From Actinomycetota bacterium (GTDB lineage: Bacteria; Actinomycetota; Actinomycetes; Streptosporangiales; Streptosporangiaceae): a stretch of DNA of 64,000 bases. The stretch covers positions 40,470 to 104,469 of the forward strand of contig DAHVDE010000008.1 in the NCBI GenBank assembly GCA_027313705.1, given 5' to 3'. The notes beneath the pieces were generated by a model, which was given only the letters and a program-made list of their open reading frames with translations, was not told the DNA's origin and made no database searches. A program made the position numbers and the translations under genes. Below, one piece after another: positions 1 through 8,650 of the stretch (positions within the stretch are counted from its first letter, which is position 1; each line of letters opens with the position of its first letter).

Positions 1-2
1 CG

Positions 3-1100
3 ATGCTGTACCGGGTGTTCCCGCCGGAAGAACGGATCAGGGCGGCAGCGATCCTCACCGTGCCGACAACCTTCGCGCCGGCGCTCGGCCCGGTGCTCGG
101 CGGTCTGCTGACCACTGACTTGTCATGGCGCTGGATCTTCTACGTGAACCTGCCGCTCGGGGTCGCCGCCTTCTTGTTCGGCCTGCTGTTCGTGCGGGAA
201 GACCGGCAAGCTCATCCCGGCCGGTTCGACCTGCCCGGATTCCTGCTGTCCGGGATCGGTTTCGGATTGGCGATGTACGGGGTCTCAGAAGGCCCGGTCA
301 AGGGCTGGCACTCCGCCGATATCCTCGCCACGATCGCGGCCGGGGCCGTGCTGCTGGCCGCGATGGTGGTCGTGGAGCTTCGCGTCGCCGAGCCCATGGT
401 CAACTTGCGGTTGCTCGGCAACCGGCTATTCCGTGCCAGCAACGGCGTGATAGTGCTCGGCTCGATCGCTTTTCTGGGTACCTTGTACGCGATCTCGCTC
501 TACTACCAGGACGGCCGCGGGCTCAGCGCGCTCGCCTCTGGCCTGAGTACTGCCCCCGAGGCATTCGGCGTGATGGGCGGTGCGCAGCTAGCGACCCGCT
601 GGCTGTACCCGAGGTTCGGGCCACGCCGGCACATCACGGGAGGGCTGATCGGGGTAGCGATCTCGATCGGCCTGCTCGGACTTCTCGGGCCAGGCACGAG
701 CCTGTGGTGGGCGCGGCTGCTGATGCTCACCCTCGGCCTCGCGATGGCGCAGGTGTTCGTACCCGTCCAAGCGGCGGCTTTCGCCACGATCACGCCCGAG
801 GCTACCGGCCGGGCGTCCACCATGTTCAACACGGTCCGCCAGCTAGGCGGCGCGATCGGGGTCGCCATCTTGACCACCGCGATCGTTGCGATCGGGCCGG
901 TCCACATCGTCAGCCATCAACTGGTCGCCAACCTGACCGCCTACCGGATCACGTTCGCGGTGGCCGCCGCGATCGCACTGCTCGGCACGACGTGCTCGCT
1001 GGCGATCCGGGACGCAGACGCGGCGAGGACCATACGACAGCGCAAGAGCAAGCCGCCGAACCGCAGGCTACTGGACACGGCATCCGCCCTGGCCGACTGA
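3..1100 (+). CDS. DHA2-type MFS drug exporter (5' end outside window)
   Basis: C-terminal part of a proton-driven multidrug efflux permease of the EmrB/QacA (DHA2, 14-TM) family. The visible 365 residues begin inside the family-typical stretch GPVLGGLL and SWRWIFYVNLPLG, which in full-length members sits about 100-140 residues from the N-terminus, so the true start lies upstream of base 1. Nine or ten hydrophobic segments follow, and the protein ends in a short basic tail. No substrate can be read from the sequence. A second DHA2 exporter occurs at 25924-27471. The neighbour downstream is decayed sequence, so no operon partner is seen on this side. Confidence 0.9.
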   Translation: MLYRVFPPEERIRAAAILTVPTTFAPALGPVLGGLLTTDLSWRWIFYVNLPLGVAAFLFGLLFVREDRQAHPGRFDLPGFLLSGIGFGLAMYGVSEGPVKGWHSADILATIAAGAVLLAAMVVVELRVAEPMVNLRLLGNRLFRASNGVIVLGSIAFLGTLYAISLYYQDGRGLSALASGLSTAPEAFGVMGGAQLATRWLYPRFGPRRHITGGLIGVAISIGLLGLLGPGTSLWWARLLMLTLGLAMAQVFVPVQAAAFATITPEATGRASTMFNTVRQLGGAIGVAILTTAIVAIGPVHIVSHQLVANLTAYRITFAVAAAIALLGTTCSLAIRDADAARTIRQRKSKPPNRRLLDTASALAD

Positions 1101-1122
1101 CCTTGCGCAGCGGCAAGCGGGC

Positions 1123-1383
1123 CTAGTGCTCCGCGCGGATGTCCGCTGACGGCGGCAGGCTGAGGTACAAGGTGACGCCCGCACCGCAGTGATCGCGGGA
1201 CGCGGCGGGCAGCCACTGCTCGTCGGCTGTGCTGAGCATCACCCTGGCCCCTTCGAGGCTGACAATCACCAGCTTGTCGTCGGAGTCGGCGGGGGTAGCG
1301 AACTCCTGAGTCCAGCCCGGCTCGCCGGTCATCGCCGCGGCCGTCCGGTATGGCTCGTCACAGGACAGGAAAACCGAAAGCAT
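1123..1383 (-). pseudogene. truncated VOC (glyoxalase-fold) protein
   Basis: An 86-residue reading frame starting at ATG 1383. Its stretch VSLEGARVMLSTADEQW followed by VTLYLSLPPSADI resembles the middle of a single-domain VOC/glyoxalase-fold protein. Intact members run about 115-130 residues and continue with a helix and two more strands after the point where this one stops. No second metal-ligand half is present. It is probably a decayed gene; a short functional variant is possible but less likely. Family assignment rests on pattern only. Confidence 0.4.
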
Positions 1384-1529
1384 GCACCGGAGGCTACCCC
1401 TCCGACTCTGGCAACAGCCACGCCAGGGAGCGAATGCCCGGCGCGCCGGCCGGCGGTCAACCGGCCGACCGAGTTGTGCGTCTTCTCCTCGATGACGACA
1501 ACTCCCGAGGCCATTCGACATCGCAGCGA

Positions 1530-1823
1530 TCGGCTGGAAACTGCGCCGCGGCCGGGACCTACGTCACCAACGGCCACGGCAATCAGGCGTTCGTCGTCGG
1601 CCAGGTGAATGGCACCTGGCGCAAGGCAATCCAAGTTCCAGGTACCGCTGCGCTCAACACGGGCGGGTACGCGACGGTCACTTCGGTGTCGTGCCCTTCG
1701 GCCGGAAACTGCTCAGCAGGCGGGTACTACGACGGCGGCGGCGGGCTGGCGTTCGTGGTCAGCCAGGTCAACGGCACCTGGGGCAAGGCCGTCCAGGTGC
1801 CAGGCACCGCTACCGGCGGGTGA
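1530..1823 (+). pseudogene. fragment of an SCPSAGNC-repeat protein
   Basis: Two imperfect repeats of about 54 residues. Each has a Ser-Ala-Gly-Asn-Cys start, an AFVV-QVNGTW core and a QVPGTA end (SAGNCAAAG and SAGNCSAGG copies). Such repeats occur in long secreted or surface proteins of some actinomycetes with many copies in tandem. Here only two survive, no signal peptide precedes them, and the frame ends right after the second QVPGTA. It is read as the leftover of a larger gene. Confidence 0.55.
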
Positions 1824-1923
1824 TCAACTCGGCCAGGCGCCAGAAAATTGCGCTATAGTACCATAGTTCACTCGGTTTCGATCCTTTTTCCTGACCGTTG
1901 CGCCCGACGGGAGAGTGTGGCAG

Positions 1924-2718
1924 ATGCGAAAGAGCGCGATCGCCGTTGTGCTGGTGTCCGCGAGCCTCTTGTGGTCAGGCACCCAAGCCCTGGCCATGCC
2001 GGCGACACGGGAGAAGGTTTACTTCGCGTTCATCAAGAGCCGGGTGCACGCGCATCACGGCATCGCGCTGAAGTACTCGGCCGCCGGCCTGCCGAGGGGA
2101 TCGGCGCTGTATCTGCAGCGGCAAGCCGGGACCGCGCATGCGTGGCAGCAGGTGCGGCGACTGCGCGGCCTCTCTGGCCGGGTGATTGCGCCTGGCGTTC
2201 CTCTTGGCCAGTATGCGTACCGGGTTGAGGCCAAGCGCGGTCGGCGGTCGCTGAAAGCCTCGCGGGTGCGGAAGCTCTACTCCTACGGCAGCGTGTCGAT
2301 CGGAACGCTGTGCAGCAACTCCAAGGTTGTCGACAATGCCGGCAACGGATGCCCCTATTCAGGCAGCACTCAGGTCGGCAGCCACATCTTCCAGTACAAG
2401 ATTCTGGTCAACAACAACGGCAGCTCGGTGTACCCGAACTTCTACCAGCTGATCCAGTTCCCCGCCACGACCTGCCGCTCAATCTCGATCACCTTCGGCA
2501 TGCCCGCCGATTCCTCGCAAAGCGGCGACACTGCCTACATCGAGACCGTGGAGCAGACAAAGGATCCCGCCGTCGCGAGCGCAGGCTTCGGTTCGCTCGC
2601 GACCTTCCGCGCGCAGCTTGACGGTCACCCCTGGTTCCTCGAAAACGCGGCGACCAGCACAAACGACGGGATCGCCATCAACGCGACGGCATCTTGCTAC
2701 ACGCGCTCCGGATACTGA
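1924..2718 (+). CDS. secreted protein of unknown function
   Basis: 264 residues. The N-terminus has a basic start (MRKS), a hydrophobic core and ALA at about residues 22-24, so a Sec signal peptide with cleavage near there is likely. The mature part is rich in beta-prone Ser, Thr, Gly and Tyr and has four or five cysteines that could form disulfides (TLCSNS, GNGCPY, TTCRS, SCYT). An immunoglobulin-like N-terminal half (PRGSALYLQRQ) is suggested by the pattern. ATG 1924 is chosen because GGGAGAG lies 8-9 bases upstream; GTG 1915 is the alternative. No family was recognised. Confidence 0.75.
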   Translation: MRKSAIAVVLVSASLLWSGTQALAMPATREKVYFAFIKSRVHAHHGIALKYSAAGLPRGSALYLQRQAGTAHAWQQVRRLRGLSGRVIAPGVPLGQYAYRVEAKRGRRSLKASRVRKLYSYGSVSIGTLCSNSKVVDNAGNGCPYSGSTQVGSHIFQYKILVNNNGSSVYPNFYQLIQFPATTCRSISITFGMPADSSQSGDTAYIETVEQTKDPAVASAGFGSLATFRAQLDGHPWFLENAATSTNDGIAINATASCYTRSGY

Positions 2719-2755
2719 CCAGCGAAGCAGTCCGGCAGCCAGGGTCGCGGGCCGG

Positions 2756-4318
2756 TCAGCTGTCGGCGATTCTGCCTGGGCGCTGGCTGCCTGCGGGCTT
2801 GCCGTTGCGCCAGACGATGCTCCCGTTCACTATGACGTGGGTGATGCCGTCGGCCAGCCGGGCGGGCTGGTCATAGGTTGCGCGCTCGATGATGCCGCTC
2901 GGGCCGATGACACAGATGTCGGCGGTCTTGCCGGGGATGAGCCGGCCACGGCTGGTCAGGCCGTAGACGTCCGCGGCGTGGGCGGCGAGGTGCCTGGCGA
3001 TGCGCTGGTAACCGGTTTCCGCGCCGTGGGTTCTCAGGTAGTGCCCAGCCAGGCGGGCGAAGGCGCCGAATCCGCGCGGGTGCGGGTGCTGGCCCTGGTA
3101 AATGCCGTCGGAGCCGGCGCTGTGCCTGTCGTGGCCGGCGAGCCAGGCGAGGTGCTCTTCGGTAAGGGCCGGGCGGTCGAGGTGAGCCCCGACGTTCAGG
3201 CCGGAGGCGACCAGCAGGTCCAGTGCCCATTCACCAGGTGCCTGATGGCTGGCAGTCGCAGCCTGGGTGATGGACAGGCCGGCGAAGTGCTGGCTGCTTG
3301 CGGGCAGGCAGCCGAGGTACAAGTTGCCGAGTGCCTGCTCGGTGAAGCTGTCGCCGGCGAGCAGGGCGGCACGGGTGCCGGGGTCGCGGAGCGCCGTGAC
3401 GGTGTGCTGCGGTCCCTGGTACTGGAGTTCTGGCGGCAGGAGAAGGGTGGCCAGGATGGTGCTTGAGGTGCGGTAGGGGTACATGTCGAAGGTAAGCGGC
3501 ACGCCGGCCGCGTCGGCCGCGTCGAAGGCGGGCTGAATGCCGGCGGGCGGACCCCACAGGTGACTGGCATGGACCCGGATACCCGCCTGCCTTCCCACAG
3601 CGGTCAGTTCTGCCAGGCCCGAGGCGACGGCCGGGCCGTAGCCGCGCAGATGCGACACGTAAGGACGCCCGGCCCCGCGCAATGGCCTGGCCAGTTCGGC
3701 GATCTCGCTGGCGGCGCCGAAGCGGCTCGGCAGGTAGTCCAGGCCGCTCGACAGGCCGACCGCGCCGGCCGCAAGGGCGTCTTCGACCTGGTCGCGGGCT
3801 CGTGCAAGCTGCCAGGGGGCAAGCGGTGCCCTAGCCAGGCCCGCGAGGTTATGCCTGATCGTTCCCTGGGACGCGAGCACGGCGACGTTCTGGACGAGCC
3901 GACCGGAAACGGCGTCACGGTAACCGGCGACGGACAGGGCACAGGCCGGTTCCAGGCCGCCGTTCACGGGGCCGAAGTACCGGCTGAGATAGCGGGCGGT
4001 CGCGGCGGAGGCGCCAATCCATGACTGACCGTCCTGGCCGACAACCAGAGTCGTCACGCCCTGGGCCAGCGCTCCTTCCACGTACCCAGTGCGCAGGAGC
4101 GGCCATTCGGCGTGAGCGTGAGCGTCGATGAAACCCGGAAGCACCACGCTGCCCGGTTCCAGTTCGATGACATCGCAGTTCTCCGTGCCGACGCCAGCTC
4201 GCCCTGCATCCGGACCTGCCCAGGCAACAAGCGTGTCCTCGATGAGCAGGTCGGCGCGGACGGTCGTGGCACCGGCGCCGTCGGCAACCAGGCCGCCACG
4301 CAACAGGGTTCGCTTCAC
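2756..4318 (-). CDS. N-acyl-D-amino-acid deacylase / D-aminoacylase family amidohydrolase
   Basis: 520-residue cytoplasmic amidohydrolase-superfamily enzyme that would hydrolyse N-acyl-D-amino acids or a related amide. The metal-binding HxH sits in GFIDAHAHAEW near residue 66. Later family landmarks are SSGLDYLP, VSHLRGYG, HASHLWGP, and the GSDGIY then HPHPRGFGAFARL block typical of D-aminoacylases. The C-terminus folds back into the small beta-sandwich (GRLIPGKTADICV). Start is GTG 4318. It stands alone, convergent with the secreted protein, and has no visible link to the cluster downstream. Substrate is unknown. Confidence 0.88.
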   Translation of the reverse strand: MKRTLLRGGLVADGAGATTVRADLLIEDTLVAWAGPDAGRAGVGTENCDVIELEPGSVVLPGFIDAHAHAEWPLLRTGYVEGALAQGVTTLVVGQDGQSWIGASAATARYLSRYFGPVNGGLEPACALSVAGYRDAVSGRLVQNVAVLASQGTIRHNLAGLARAPLAPWQLARARDQVEDALAAGAVGLSSGLDYLPSRFGAASEIAELARPLRGAGRPYVSHLRGYGPAVASGLAELTAVGRQAGIRVHASHLWGPPAGIQPAFDAADAAGVPLTFDMYPYRTSSTILATLLLPPELQYQGPQHTVTALRDPGTRAALLAGDSFTEQALGNLYLGCLPASSQHFAGLSITQAATASHQAPGEWALDLLVASGLNVGAHLDRPALTEEHLAWLAGHDRHSAGSDGIYQGQHPHPRGFGAFARLAGHYLRTHGAETGYQRIARHLAAHAADVYGLTSRGRLIPGKTADICVIGPSGIIERATYDQPARLADGITHVIVNGSIVWRNGKPAGSQRPGRIADS

Positions 4319-4431
4319 AGGCCCATCTTCCGCCCACCTGCGTATCGATGCAGGCAGACACGGTCATCGTGATCGCGTGCCGGTTCCGCTGCGACGACCA
4401 CTGACCTTCGCAGGCGGCCTTCGGCGCGCCG

Positions 4432-4611
4432 TCAACGCCAGCCGGGCGACGACCGCCGCTGCCGCTTGATTAGTCCGTAGACCCACGAGTCAGAGACCTC
4501 GCCGGTCACGACGCAGTCTTCCCGCAATGTCCCTTCCCGCACGAACCCGAGTTTCTCCAGCACGCGGGCACCGGCTTGCCAGCCATTTTCAGCGGCCGCC
4601 ATGCGATGCAT
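4432..4611 (-). pseudogene. C-terminal remnant of a GNAT acetyltransferase
   Basis: A 59-residue frame whose middle (ARVLEKLGFVREGTLRED, then SWVYGLIKR) is the C-terminal end of a RimJ/RimL-type N-acetyltransferase. The acetyl-CoA binding part that should precede it is missing, so this is a leftover. It lies directly upstream of, and on the opposite strand to, the VOC gene at 4670. Confidence 0.6.
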
Positions 4612-4626
4612 TCCTGAGGCGGCTGC

Positions 4627-4647
4627 CGTCTATATATTGCACAGACG
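4627..4647. promoter_or_regulatory. inverted repeat in VOC promoter
   Basis: CGTCT and AGACG flank an AT-rich 11-base centre containing TATATATTGCA, 23 bases before the VOC start codon at 4670. Size and place suit an operator overlapping a -10 box. No regulator gene lies next to it. Confidence 0.35.
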
Positions 4648-4669
4648 ACGATCTGCTTAAGGAGCAGCA

Positions 4670-5446
4670 ATGACGAACCGGCACGTCGCCCCGCTCGGCG
4701 CTCCCTGCTGGGTTGACCTGTGGACTTCGGACGTCGAGGGGAGCCGGCACTTCTATGCCGGGCTGTTCGGCTGGCAGGCAGAGGAACAAAACGCCGACTA
4801 CGGCGGCTACTTCATGTTCACCAGGGCAGGCGTGCCGATCGCCGGGGCAATGGGCGATATGGGGGATATGCGGGCCAACGATACCTGGAAACCCTTCTTC
4901 GCGACACAAGACATCGAGCGGACCCTGAAGCTCGCCGCCGCGCATGGCGGCACGGTGCGACTCCCGGCAACGCCAATCGACGAGCTCGGCAGTCAGGCGG
5001 TGATCGCCGACCCGTCGGGGGCGGTGACCGGCATCTGGCAGCCCGGCGGGTTCCCTGGCTTCACCGCGCTGCACGAGCACGGTACCCCGAGCTTCATCGC
5101 CATCGATGTACCCGACTATCACCGCCAGGTCGCGTTCTACCGCCAGGTATTCGGCTGGGAGCCACTTGAGGAGGAAGCCGATGGTCATCACTATGCCGGC
5201 TACCTGGACCTGGAGAACAGCCGGCCAATCGCCGGCATCGGCGACGCGGTGGAGTCGCTGGCACCAGGGGAAACGCCGTCCTGGTCGGTGTTCTGGCAAT
5301 GCGACGACGTCGACGCCTCGGTCGCGAAGGTAAGCGCGCTTGGCGGGACGGTGCTCACCGACGCTGCCGATCATGGCCTCGGGCGGGTCGCCCGGGTGGC
5401 TGACCCCTCTGGCGCGCGCTTCTGGCTCTTCCGGCCGAAGGGCTAG
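4670..5446 (+). CDS. two-domain VOC family protein (glyoxalase/extradiol fold)
   Basis: 258 residues built of two VOC modules of about 125 residues. Each has the paired FYxxLFGW-type motif: RHFYAGLFGWQ at about 25 and VAFYRQVFGWE at about 155. Each ends with a DPSGA strand (VIADPSGAVTGIWQ, VADPSGARFWLF). Such proteins bind a metal and act on small electrophiles or confer resistance; the reaction here is not evident. A good Shine-Dalgarno AAGGAGCAG precedes the ATG. The gene is monocistronic, with a candidate operator at 4627-4647. Confidence 0.85.
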   Translation: MTNRHVAPLGAPCWVDLWTSDVEGSRHFYAGLFGWQAEEQNADYGGYFMFTRAGVPIAGAMGDMGDMRANDTWKPFFATQDIERTLKLAAAHGGTVRLPATPIDELGSQAVIADPSGAVTGIWQPGGFPGFTALHEHGTPSFIAIDVPDYHRQVAFYRQVFGWEPLEEEADGHHYAGYLDLENSRPIAGIGDAVESLAPGETPSWSVFWQCDDVDASVAKVSALGGTVLTDAADHGLGRVARVADPSGARFWLFRPKG

Positions 5447-5540
5447 GGCCTAGCGCCGTGATCAAAACGTCGTTCCCGCAGGAACAATTCCGGCACGGGA
5501 ACCTGCCATGATTGGGTTGGCAAGTGAACGGGAGTGGGTC

Positions 5541-6386
5541 ATGAACGAGGAAACTGCCCTCAGCGTCCCATCGACTGTCGGCCTGCCCAGGTACTCGCCA
5601 GGTCCGCAGGTGCCCGGACCGGGCACGCTCGCCGTCGCGGTGCGCGGGTTGCGCAAGAGCTTCGGTGGCAAGGAGGCAGTGGCGGGCATCGACCTGGATG
5701 TGGCGGCCGGTTCCCTCGCCGGGCTGGTCGGGCCGAACGGGGCAGGCAAGACCACGTCGTTGTCGATGATGACCGGGCTGCTCCGGCCGGATGGCGGGGA
5801 TGTACGAGTCAACGGACTGGATGTGTGGCAGGACCCGCCTGCGGCTAAGGCGATCATCGGTGTCGTGCCTGCCGAGGTCCGGCTGTTCGAGCGGCTCAGC
5901 GGCGAGGAACTGCTTGAGTATGCCGGGCGGCTGCGCGGCATGCCGGCCAGTGAGGCGCGCTCGCGAGCCGCCCAGTTGCTTGACGTGCTTGACCTGGCCG
6001 GCGATGCCAGCCGGCTGGTCGCCGACTATTCCACCGGCATGCGCAAGAAGGCCGCGCTCGGCTGCGCGCTGATCCACAATCCCTCCGTGCTGTTCCTTGA
6101 CGAGCCGCTTGAGGGCGTGGACCCGGTGTCGGCCGACGTGATCCGCCACCTGCTGAAGCGATTCACCGAGTCCGGCTCGACCGTCCTGTTCTCCAGCCAC
6201 GTCATGGAGCTAGTGGAGCAGGTCTGCGACCACGTTTCCGTCATCGACAAGGGCAAGATCGTGATAAGCGGCACCACCGACCAGGTGCGCGGCGGCAAGA
6301 CGCTGCAGCGCGCCTTCATCGATCTGGTCGGCCCCAGGACGCGCGACGAGGAAGGGCTGTCATGGCTCGGCTCTTCGCCCGCCTGA
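5541..6386 (+). CDS. ABC-2 type exporter, ATP-binding subunit
   Basis: 281-residue ATPase of an exporter. Walker A is GPNGAGKTT (about residue 70), the signature is YSTGMRKK, which is usual for ABC-2 drug and lantibiotic exporters, Walker B is VLFLDEP, and the switch histidine lies in FSSHVMELVE. The N-terminal 35 residues are a Pro-rich extension. ATG 5541 is preferred over 5508 because GGGAG lies six bases upstream. The 3' end overlaps the permease gene by 25 bases, so the two are translationally coupled and form one transporter. Confidence 0.93.
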   Translation: MNEETALSVPSTVGLPRYSPGPQVPGPGTLAVAVRGLRKSFGGKEAVAGIDLDVAAGSLAGLVGPNGAGKTTSLSMMTGLLRPDGGDVRVNGLDVWQDPPAAKAIIGVVPAEVRLFERLSGEELLEYAGRLRGMPASEARSRAAQLLDVLDLAGDASRLVADYSTGMRKKAALGCALIHNPSVLFLDEPLEGVDPVSADVIRHLLKRFTESGSTVLFSSHVMELVEQVCDHVSVIDKGKIVISGTTDQVRGGKTLQRAFIDLVGPRTRDEEGLSWLGSSPA

Positions 6387-7954
6387 AGCTGCGCCTGCTG
6401 CTCAATGCGCTGCGCTCGTCAAACGCAGCCAAGATCAGCTTTATCATCAGCACGGCATTCGCTGTGGCGCTCGCGGTCCTCACCTTCTTGGCGCTGGCTT
6501 CCTTCAGCGGCAAGAGCACATCGGCGGACCTGACCGCGGTCATCTTCACCGTGTTCGCGTTCGGCTGGCTGATCGCGCCGATCATGGTCTTCGGCGTGGA
6601 CGGCACACTTGACCCGGCGACGCTGGCAATGTACCCGCTGCGCACCCGCAAGCTCATCGCCGGGCTGCTGGCGGCCTCGGCTACCGGCGCCTGGCCGCTG
6701 GCCAATGTGGCCGGCCTGCTCGGGGTGACCATAGGGCTGGCACACGGCCCGCTCGGCGAGGTCGTGGCGGTGGCCGCGGTGGCCTTGCAGGTGCTGTTCT
6801 GCATCTCCTTGTCGCGATTCGTGACAACGTCCATGGCAGGCCTGCTGCGGTCGCGGCGCGGCAGGGACCTGGCCGCGTTCCTGATCGTTCCGCTCGTCGC
6901 GCTGTATGAGTTCTTCACCCAGGTGGTGCCGAAGGCGGCCGCGGCGGGCAAGATCACCACGGCGAGCTTCGCCGGGCTCGACGCATGGATGCGCTGGCTG
7001 CCGCCTGGCTTGGCGGCGCACGCGATCCAGGACGCCTCGGACGGACGGCTCGGCCTGGCTTTCCTTCGCCTGGCCTTGCTGGCTGCCGTTATCGTCGTGC
7101 TCGGCTGGCTGTGGGTCAGGTCGCTCAGCCGGGCACTGGTAACGGCCGACACCACTACCCAGGGCGCGCGGGTCCGCAGTGCCAACCTGCCGTTCGCCAG
7201 GTTCGGCTTGCGCGGCGCCGTCGCCGCCAGGTTCTGGCTCTACCAGCGCCGTGAGCCAGCCTCGCTGGTCTGCTGGGCTCTGGTCGCGGTCATCACGGCC
7301 GCTGCTTCCGCGAGTTCGGTACTCGGCAAGCAGCACCATCCTGGTGTCATCTTCTTGAGCGCGATCCTTGGTGCCGCGTTCGCCGGGGTCTTTCACGCCA
7401 ACTCGGTCGGACTTACCGGTCCTCCCTTCGTGCTTGAAGGGACGGCGCTGGCCAGGACACGCGACCTGCGCGCATATTTCTCTGGCCAGAACGTCGTGCT
7501 CAGCGTCATCGGAGCGCCGCTGATCATCGCAGTCTGCTTCGGCCTGGCAGCCACGGCCCGCCGGCCAGGACTCGGCCTCGAGGCGGCGCCTGTCGTGCTG
7601 GCTGGCCTCGGCGCTGCCCTGGGGCTGAGCAATGTGTTCACCGTGGCACTCCCCTACCCGATGGTCAGGCGAATCAGCAACCCGATGCTGACGTCCGCAC
7701 CCGGTTACAGCGCCCACCGGCTCGGCATGACTTTCGGCACCCTGGCAGGCACCGCCGTGGCGGCCGCGCCTGCCCTCGTCGCGGCGCTGCTGACTGCGGC
7801 AGATCCGCTCGCGATCCGCGTCGGAGTGCTGCTGCCGTGCTCGGCCGTCTACGGCTGCGCGCTCGCGCTGGCCGGCGCGCGGATCGCGGCGAACGCGGCG
7901 ACAGCCAAGATGCCGGAGTTGTGCCAGGTCGCCATCCGCAGCGCCATGTCCTGA
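6362..7954 (+). CDS. ABC-2 type exporter, membrane subunit
   Basis: 530-residue polytopic membrane protein with at least 12 hydrophobic stretches, for example residues 25-50, 60-80, 105-140 and several at the C-terminus. It begins with an amphipathic ARLFARLKLRLL segment. It has no nucleotide-binding domain and overlaps the ATPase gene at 5541, so it is the permease partner. GAGGAAGGG precedes the ATG. The exported compound is unknown. It is about 2.3 kb outside the first cluster gene and need not belong to the cluster. Confidence 0.9.
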   Translation: MARLFARLKLRLLLNALRSSNAAKISFIISTAFAVALAVLTFLALASFSGKSTSADLTAVIFTVFAFGWLIAPIMVFGVDGTLDPATLAMYPLRTRKLIAGLLAASATGAWPLANVAGLLGVTIGLAHGPLGEVVAVAAVALQVLFCISLSRFVTTSMAGLLRSRRGRDLAAFLIVPLVALYEFFTQVVPKAAAAGKITTASFAGLDAWMRWLPPGLAAHAIQDASDGRLGLAFLRLALLAAVIVVLGWLWVRSLSRALVTADTTTQGARVRSANLPFARFGLRGAVAARFWLYQRREPASLVCWALVAVITAAASASSVLGKQHHPGVIFLSAILGAAFAGVFHANSVGLTGPPFVLEGTALARTRDLRAYFSGQNVVLSVIGAPLIIAVCFGLAATARRPGLGLEAAPVVLAGLGAALGLSNVFTVALPYPMVRRISNPMLTSAPGYSAHRLGMTFGTLAGTAVAAAPALVAALLTAADPLAIRVGVLLPCSAVYGCALALAGARIAANAATAKMPELCQVAIRSAMS

Positions 7955-8010
7955 GCGGGCATTAGGTACATGCGTTGCCTGACCGCACCGGATGCACGAG
8001 AATTGGCTGT

Positions 8011-8346
8011 GTGCACGACCTGACAAACTTCATCGGCAGCTATTGGTGGCTGATGTTCATCATCGGCCCGATGGCGGGCGGTGCGGTGCAGCAACACCAC
8101 GCGCGGCGGCTGAAGATCATCGAAGCCAAGGGCAAGCTGACCGAACAGCGCCAGGCCGCCCTGGCGCCATCTCCTGAACCGCAGCCCGTCTGCGGATGCA
8201 CGCATCACCTGAGCTTCCATAATCCGCATACCAGCAACTGCGCGGTCGACGACTGCCGCTGCCAGCAGTACGTCGGGCCAGAGCCGCTCGGCCACGTCTT
8301 CGCGCTGCCGCTCGTAGACCCTGACGCTATCGACTCCGGCCGCTGA
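8011..8346 (+). CDS. small membrane-anchored Cys/His-rich protein
   Basis: 111 residues from GTG 8011. It has one N-terminal transmembrane helix (about residues 8-27, YWWLMFIIGPMAGG), a basic charged linker, and a C-terminal metal-site-like module: CGCTHHLSFH followed about 12 residues later by CAVDDCRC then QQY. Five Cys and three His in this spacing suggest a small zinc knuckle held at the inner face of the membrane. It is 57 bases downstream of the ABC permease gene. Function is unknown. The start is uncertain because no strong ribosome binding site is seen. Confidence 0.6.
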   Translation: MHDLTNFIGSYWWLMFIIGPMAGGAVQQHHARRLKIIEAKGKLTEQRQAALAPSPEPQPVCGCTHHLSFHNPHTSNCAVDDCRCQQYVGPEPLGHVFALPLVDPDAIDSGR

Positions 8347-8487
8347 GGCAGCGTCCCGGCCCGGCGCCGCGCGCGGACGTGGCATGAAAGCGGTCCCGGC
8401 GCCAAGCGAACCCGGACGCTATCGACGCCGGCAACGCGCGCCTGGCCTGCGTCAGCCGGGTGAACCCGCATGCATGCAGGTAGATAG

Positions 8488-8517
8488 TTGACAAGAGTAC
8501 CATTGATTCTTTAATGT
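8488..8517 (+). promoter_or_regulatory. sigma-70-like promoter of wrbA copy 1
   Basis: TTGACA (8488-8493) and TAATGT (8512-8517) are separated by 18 bases, in an AT-richer island 134 bases before the start codon at 8651. This is the best vegetative-type promoter match noticed in the window. Confidence 0.5.
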
Positions 8518-8518
8518 T

Positions 8519-8544
8519 GTTCATTGAACCATCTCCTAGAGAAC
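8519..8544. promoter_or_regulatory. candidate operator for wrbA copy 1
   Basis: Immediately after the -10 box lie GTTCA-T-TGAAC (8519-8529) and then CTAGAGAAC (8536-8544). The latter nine bases equal the end of each arm of the perfect MarR-type palindrome at 34078-34106, which sits before the second WrbA operon. A common regulator is inferred. Confidence 0.4.
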
Positions 8545-8650
8545 TGGCCAAGCTGACCGGAGGGAACGCCGCTCAGCGCACGTCGCACTGAGCGGAAGCC
8601 ATGCCAGATCCTGGCTGCACCCTGCCCGTCAGTCCGTGAGGAGAGCGCAG

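Noticed and set aside
1438-1458. GC palindrome CCGGCGCGCCGG, also seen near 45510 and 20640
   Set aside because: Such palindromes are expected by chance in this base composition and lie in unrelated contexts.
6419-8026. 535-codon minus-strand open frame opposite the ABC permease
   Set aside because: Highly charged low-complexity translation with no motifs; the plus-strand permease is coupled to its ATPase and has clear membrane segments.
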